A stretch of DNA of 24,603 bases, from the NCBI GenBank assembly GCA_003427395.1, contig BFEA01000412.1:689512-714114 (forward strand), in the 5' to 3' direction. The notes below the pieces were generated by a model. It saw only the letters and a program-made list of their open reading frames with translations. It was not told the origin of the DNA and made no database searches. This DNA comes from Chara braunii (taxonomy: Eukaryota > Streptophyta > Charophyceae > Charales > Characeae). Positions 19,380-24,603 of this stretch are shown here, piece by piece; within the stretch, counting starts at the first letter, position 1; each line of letters opens with the position of its first letter. Position numbers and translations under genes: made by a program.

Positions 19380-20060
19380 AGAGCTGAAGCATTCGTCATG
19401 GAAATAATGCCCAGCTTGTCTTTATGATATACACGAACAGATTGCACAACTACTTTTTTTTTCTTTTGGGCAGATGACTAGGTCATTCACCATGGAAACA
19501 ATGCCTAGTCGCCCCGAGATGTTTAATATCCAAATATTTAGTTTTTCTCTGACTTTGTTTTCAAAAGAAAGGGCAAATATGGGCAGGGGACTAAACCATT
19601 CACAGTAGAAACAATGTTCAGCTTGCCCAGACTATTTTTCATTTATACTTTCTTTTATATTTCAGCTTGCCCAGACTATCAATCTTAATGATATGGCTTA
19701 ACGTTGGACCATTCACAATAGAAACAATGTCCAGCTGCCAGTTCACATGCAAATATACATAAAGTACTTTCCTTTATACTTAGTTTAAATTATGTGCGTG
19801 GTCTTAAAGTTGAAATATTCATCATGGAAACAATGATTAGCCTAAGACAAAAAATCCTCCCTCCGAATAAATAAGAATTTAAACCCCTTCAATCAGGCAA
19901 ACCCTTAGAGTTAACGAAGGTAGCCAGGCCATTCACAGTAGAAACAATGTCTGGTCCTCCAGAAAACAACTAAATAAACATAACAACTAAATAAACAGTA
20001 GAAAACAGCCAAATAAACATAGCCCCGAGTCATTCACAATAGAAACAATGCTCAGGCTTT
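19380..20060. repeat. Stem-loop repeat array (CATTCAC family), right LTR, seven units
   Basis: This is the counterpart of the array at 758-1435. GACTAGG...CCTAGTC is kept near 19470-19505. At about 19704 the arms are GGA...TCC where the left copy has lost pairing. Near 19926 the arms read CCAGG...TCTGG. The left unit at 1348-1380 has no intact equivalent; that stretch is shortened on the right (about 19975-20005). A short phrase, CAGCTTGCCCAGACTAT, is duplicated near 19620-19680. Confidence 0.85.
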
Positions 20061-20934
20061 GGTTGACCCTTCCAAACGCATGCAAAACTGCCTTCCTCCC
20101 ACCTTCCCCCAGTTCATCCTTAGTCTACTTACAGTCAAAACAAAGATGGAACTTAAACTTTACTCTCACACATTCTTTCCATTCAATCATATTAGATCCT
20201 GAAGAGAAAGCAAAAACCATAGGGACAACACATGCATACCGCAATCATACTACAGGGGGATAGGCAAACATGGGTAGGAGTGGGTTATACAGATGAAGTG
20301 GTTTACCTGATGGTTCTCTGCCTCCAGAACTCCTTCTAAGTTCCGGCAGAGCTTCCGCAATCGGTAGGTGGACTTCCCACAGAGTCTTGACGCGGACCCA
20401 CGGGTTGCAATCCCGCCTGCCGCCTTCCTCTCAGAACAAGACCAGACTTAGAGTAGGAAGGATAGAGGAAGATGGTTTAGGACTCTCAGATACAAGGGGG
20501 GTGCTCTCAAGCTCACTGGAGAGAGCCTTGATACCTTCAGTCGCCTGAGGGCCCCACAATGATGATCAATGTGACAGCTCGGTCAAACCGAGGTCAACTG
20601 CCGAACTCAACCGCCAAAAAAATAATCTCCCAACGATCTCTTAATCCGCAACACTAACCCCCTACTTTGTCCTGCCTCCGTGGCTCCGCAACCTTTAACA
20701 ACCTCAAAATGCACTAGCAGTATTTATTGGTGATCAATGGCAACAGCAGTAGTTGATCGCCACTGCAGTCCGCACACAGTCCATTGGCGCAGCAGCAGCA
20801 GCCTACAGTAGGGGTCAATGGTAGCAGCTCGAGCCCAGCCCGCAACAGCAATTTTCAGTGGCGGCCAATAGTAACCGCAGCAGTCGTGTAGTATCAAGAG
20901 ACCCAACACTATCTGTCAGGCTTAACCACGTGGC

Positions 20935-21045
20935 CCGACTGTGAATATTTGTGCACAGGCAAATGATCCAGCAACGACTGTCTGTGCACAGCCGAGTGAT
21001 GCGGTAACGACTGTCTGTGCACAACGGAGTGGCAATGAGTCAGCC
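20935..21045. repeat. 33-bp tandem repeat with TGTGCACA palindromes, right LTR
   Basis: TGTGCACA is at 20950-20957, 20983-20990 and 21016-21023, the same 33-base period as the left copy. About 27 extra bases follow at about 21046-21072 that the left copy lacks. Confidence 0.85.
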
Positions 21046-21649
21046 CCAGGTAAGTGCCCTCCGGCGTTCTAGCCGCCACTCCCAACTGTATGAGAGAATT
21101 CGGTATCTGAAACATAAGTAGGTACCCGTATGGCTAGCTCACTGATGCCTTCCGCTGTTTGACACCGTAATGCCACTCTTTATCTGTTCAGTACCGTCGG
21201 CTCGCAACATGCCACAGACAGCACTGTTAACCCGAACCAAACGGCCCTCTATCAAGTGGGTATTCCACTTCACTGCCTTGCTCCTAGCTACTTTTGCCTT
21301 CACTACGAGCCTTCCCCGAGCCAGCAGGTAAGTCTCCCACTGTTTCGCTCGTTGGTGCGTCTCCTCCTCACCCTGCTACGACTGTCCTAAGTGGTGGAAG
21401 CACCTGGCCACCTTCATGACCAGGTTCAGCCTTATGCAAGCGAACACCTCCGGCACACCACTTCTCTTCTTTACCTCCTACCACACTCCCCCATTCACCA
21501 CTCCGCCTTCGCCACCTCGTTCGCCTTATCACGAATGCTCCAAATAGTTTCCTTCCTCGTTCGTTTCTATACAGAATGGTTCGAGCCATGATAGTTTTCC
21601 CCTCCTATCATCGCTGCCATATCCATCTCTTCGACAGCCTTTCACACAC

Positions 21650-22566
21650 CTGCTTTACTAACCTCCTTTTCCTACTAACCTATGACTGAAACTAGTTCCA
21701 CTATCGCGTTCGCCTCCGCTAGAAACCCCAAACTTGCTTCTTAGCTCGCTCGATCCCACGGAGGATCGAGTGAAAACTTCGTCTTTCCCACATCTCCGTT
21801 TTCGAAAGTACCTGGCGGGCTAGCCCGTCCAAGTTCATCCCTTCTCCCTGCGCTCACCGGCTGCTCTGGCAGCACCACCTCGCCTTTCGTTGTGGTACCC
21901 TGCTGCCGCTGTGCTGCCCCGATGCCTTCCGGCACTACGCTGTGCCAAATGTCTTATCCTTCGAACGCACCCGGCATGCCTCGCCGTCCAGATGCACCTT
22001 CCTCTCTTGGCTCTTCCCCCACTACCTCTCCGCGCAGTTTTCTTTACTAACAATCCCATAAACTAACTACTAACTTCTATGCCCAACATTACCATTCGAT
22101 TCGCCATTCCTGAAAACCCCCTCTTTGACTCCTTGATCGACCGTTTTCATTTAAAATCGCATAGTATTCCTCAACTCCCGCTGCCTCTCCCGCCATAGCC
22201 CGCGCAGTGCTATCTCTTCTAATTCCTGTTTCTACTGATCTAATATTGAAACTAACTTCATCATTCACCTCGCAAATACCAGAAACCCCCATTGCATGCT
22301 TTATCCCACCCGATTCCATTAAGAATCTAGTGATAACTCGATTTCTTCTCTCCCACCACCTCTGCCATAGCGAGAGCCCCGCGCAGCTTATTTCGTACTA
22401 ACCTCTATTTCACTAACATTTTATCTAAAACTAACACAAAAATCGGAGTCCACCTCGTCTAACACCCCATACTCCCTTCTTCACTCACCCGCTCCCACAA
22501 GGGAACGAGCGAGTTGCGCGTCTTCGGCTGCGCTCACTCGTTCTTCCCACCATACCTCCTTTATGA
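21650..22566. repeat. Degenerate GC-rich hairpin repeat array, right LTR
   Basis: This is the counterpart of the array at 3009-3905, with the same units and hairpins and mostly transition differences. Just beyond it, at 22571-22594, the right copy has an ACCTGGC...GCCAGGT hairpin that the left copy lacks at about 3926. The left copy reads straight from GAATG through T to CATTCCCC. Confidence 0.7.
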
Positions 22567-22888
22567 ATGCACCTGGCGCAGGGCCCTGCCAGGTTCATTC
22601 CCCTTTTTCCCTCCTTTGTTTTCACCCCTTGCGCCGCTACCTGCCTCAATCCGACAGCGCTCCGTTGCCTCGTCCTCCACTCCGTCTCTGTGTTTCCCTG
22701 AATGGACCCGGTCCGACCCCACGTCCCCGTTCATTCCCCTCTGTCTTCTGCCTTAGCATTCGCCATGCTCCGCTGCGCTATCTGTTTGCCCCGCCGGCTC
22801 CGTCGGCTCCGTACCTCGAGACCAGCGCCCGCGCCTGGCCTCACCCATCGGCAGACACGACACAGCGACCTGACGACAACTCCACTAT

Positions 22889-23418
22889 GACGGAACTTTC
22901 GGAGGAACCAGCTATTAGCTAGTTCGATTAGCCTTTCGGGCTTATACTTGAAGTCCGACGAACGATTTGCACGTCAACAGCTCCAGCTATCCTGAGGGAA
23001 ACTTTGGAGGGAACCAGCTACCAGACCGTTCAATTAGTCTTTCGCCCCTATACCCAAGCCCGACACGTAGTCGGCGCGGCAGCATTGCTTTTGCCTGATC
23101 CCGCCGGATCTTACCTATTTGCTTCGCATGTACCTGTGGCAGAACCCCGAACAAGTTCATTCACCGAAGTATCAAGGCCTTTCGGCCTGTGTTTCGGACA
23201 ATTTGCGGGTACGCCTACTGCTCGTGACTTTGCTCACTACGGCGCCTAGCGCCCGTAGCCGCCCAACCTTCTCTACATCATTCCACTTTTAACGGACGTC
23301 CCAAAAGACATAGTCTGGGCCACGGGGTCAATCAGCCCCGGCCCTTAGTCAATTCGGAATATTCGGCTTTTACTCATCAAGGCCCACCATCTAGGTTTGA
23401 ACGTGGTCCGTATTTCAA
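22889..23418 (-). pseudogene. 28S rRNA-derived segment with a tandem duplicated core, right LTR
   Basis: This is the second copy of the rRNA-like segment. Its duplicated core occupies about 22889-22976 and 22984-23065. GATTTGCACGTCA (22964-22976) and CAGCTATCCTGAGGGAAACT (from about 22984) are recognisable, and TGGTCCGTATTTCAA is at 23404-23418. Some bases are closer to the usual rRNA than in the left copy (TATACCCAAG rather than TATATCCAAG), as expected if the two copies decayed independently after insertion. Confidence 0.75.
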
Positions 23419-24333
23419 CAATTCAATGGTGCACGCTGTGAGCTAGGCTCTTGGGTGCCTGCTACACCCACGGCACCACGCTTCGGGCCAAAACGGGGCC
23501 GCGCATAACAATAAAGGAAATAAAAAATAAAAATAAAAAAAAGACATAAAATATTATAAATAAGGGCCCCTATGCACGGTGCGGGGACTTCTAAAGCCCC
23601 ACCGGCCCCGTGGATCGGCCCCGCCGCTACGCCTGTCAACAAAAACCAGAGGGGGATAGCCCGTCCACCCTCGACCCCTTAGTTTTCTCTACACGCTCCA
23701 CTGCAGTTGTTGGGTCGACGCCCGCCGACCTCGACCCCAGAACCTCCGTAGCAATAGTCTGATGCCATAACCTATAGGGCTAAGCTGAAGCCTGCGACCA
23801 AAACACGCCGAATGCCATATAAGGCGGTATGGCGCGGTGCTCAGGACCAGGGAAATTGGCCTGAGTCTCATCTCCGCCTACAACCGTGCGCGCGGCCGCC
23901 CAGCATCTGCGCCGACTTACCAAAGCTGTACCACAGCCGCCACTTGCGCTCCTCCGCGTGCCGAGACCTGCCACAGTCACACGGTCGCCGTTGTCGCCGT
24001 CGTCCTCGCACGCGCAACTCGCCTCGGCCAGCACACCAATCAAAAGGGAAATATCCCTAGTTCCTACTTACTCAAAAATAAATAAATAATAGTAATAATA
24101 CCAAGCAGAACGACTGAGGTCCGGGCCGGCTCTACGATCAATAATAGAAAAGAAATCACGCGCGCCCTAAACTTGCGCGCCCACGCACTCGCTATTGTGG
24201 TCAACCACCCTGTCACGCAAATATAGACGCAGCCGTACTTAGCGCGGTATACTTAAACTCTAGACCAAAACTATTTTCCGTCACTTGCAAGAACCAGGGC
24301 GGATACCCTTGTAAGGGTATTCGCACTGACAAC

Positions 24334-24561
24334 GTTCTGGCCAGACATCCTGGGCGGACAGTCAGAGGGGTTCCAGACGTCCGGGCCCGGACAACTCCAT
24401 TTTTAGCAATTAAAAACATGAAAAAAAGTATAAAAAAAATGGTTTTATTTTATTTTATTTTTTATTTTAAAATTGGCGGCGAATTTTGGTATGATTCCAA
24501 GGCAAAAGTTGTTCTGTTTATTTTTTTGTATAACATATTTTTTGTTCAGATTTTTATGAGG

Positions 24562-24603
<42 letters not shown>
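24334..24603. other. Flank beyond the right LTR, ending in poly-T
   Basis: It is probably outside the element. It has two perfect palindromes, TCTGGCCAGA (24336-24345) and GTCCGGGCCCGGAC (24379-24392), then very AT-rich DNA with runs of A and T and a 39-base T run to the window end (24565-24603). No gene is seen. The T run could be the tail of a non-LTR element on the minus strand or a low-complexity contig end. Confidence 0.5.

Larger units (their letters stand above)
17878..24333 (-). repeat. Right giant LTR (5' LTR of the minus-strand element)
   Basis: This is the complete-looking second copy of the long repeat. The right edge is set by loss of identity after CACTGACAAC (24324-24333). The left edge is inferred from TGTTATCAGTG at 17878-17888: GTTATCAGTG is the inverted counterpart of CACTGACAAC with one mismatch, so the block has short terminal inverted repeats as LTRs do. 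The left edge cannot be confirmed by comparison because the matching end of the left copy is outside the window. It contains eight ~123-bp tandem units, the CATTCAC stem-loop array, the TGTGCACA array, the GC hairpin array and the 28S-like segment, in the same order as the left copy. Confidence 0.65.

Noticed and set aside
21046-21075. Mini-intron (GTAAGT...TAG) in the right LTR only
   Set aside because: About 23 bases is too short for a spliceosomal intron and there is no coding exon either side.

Overview
The window looks eukaryotic, most plausibly a filamentous basidiomycete fungus (inference from the Ty3/Gypsy lineage signatures; no host gene is visible). It is almost entirely one decayed, very large Ty3/Gypsy-type LTR retrotransposon on the minus strand. 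Two direct copies of a long, non-coding, repeat-rich block flank an interrupted gag-pol. The right copy spans about 17878-24333, near 6.4 kb. The left copy spans 1-5677 and is cut by the window start. I read these blocks as giant LTRs. By eye they differ at about 2-3% in the stretches I compared, plus indels.

Layout in the element's sense (right to left): 24334-24603 is AT-rich flank ending in poly-T. 24333-17878 is the 5' LTR. 17877-16093 is a long structured leader that also carries an apparent Tn5/Nextera adaptor artefact at 16619-16637. 16092-14101 is gag, with a Gly/Gln repeat and a CCHC knuckle. 14030-12771 is the aspartic protease, 12915-11641 reverse transcriptase, 11637-11053 RNase H, about 11037-10650 a linker, and about 10660-9455 a D,D(35)E integrase with a GPY module. 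A second Gag-like reading unit with its own CCHC knuckle lies at 9289-7649, downstream of integrase. 7648-5678 is a non-coding 3' part with a hairpin array, and 5677-1 is the 3' LTR.

The coding part is dead. At least twelve in-frame stops and several frame changes interrupt it, and many of the stops fit C-to-T or G-to-A transitions.

The most unusual content is in the LTRs. They are assembled from modules: a ~123-bp tandem repeat with a palindrome in each unit; a family of stem-loops with a constant loop and changing but still complementary stems; a 33-bp TGTGCACA array; GC-rich hairpin repeats; and two tandem, degraded copies of a conserved 28S rRNA segment in antisense on the + strand. A separate hairpin array lies in the internal 3' region and a cluster of perfect hairpins lies in the leader. 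I found no convincing primer-binding site, polypurine tract, tRNA gene, CRISPR array or host protein gene.
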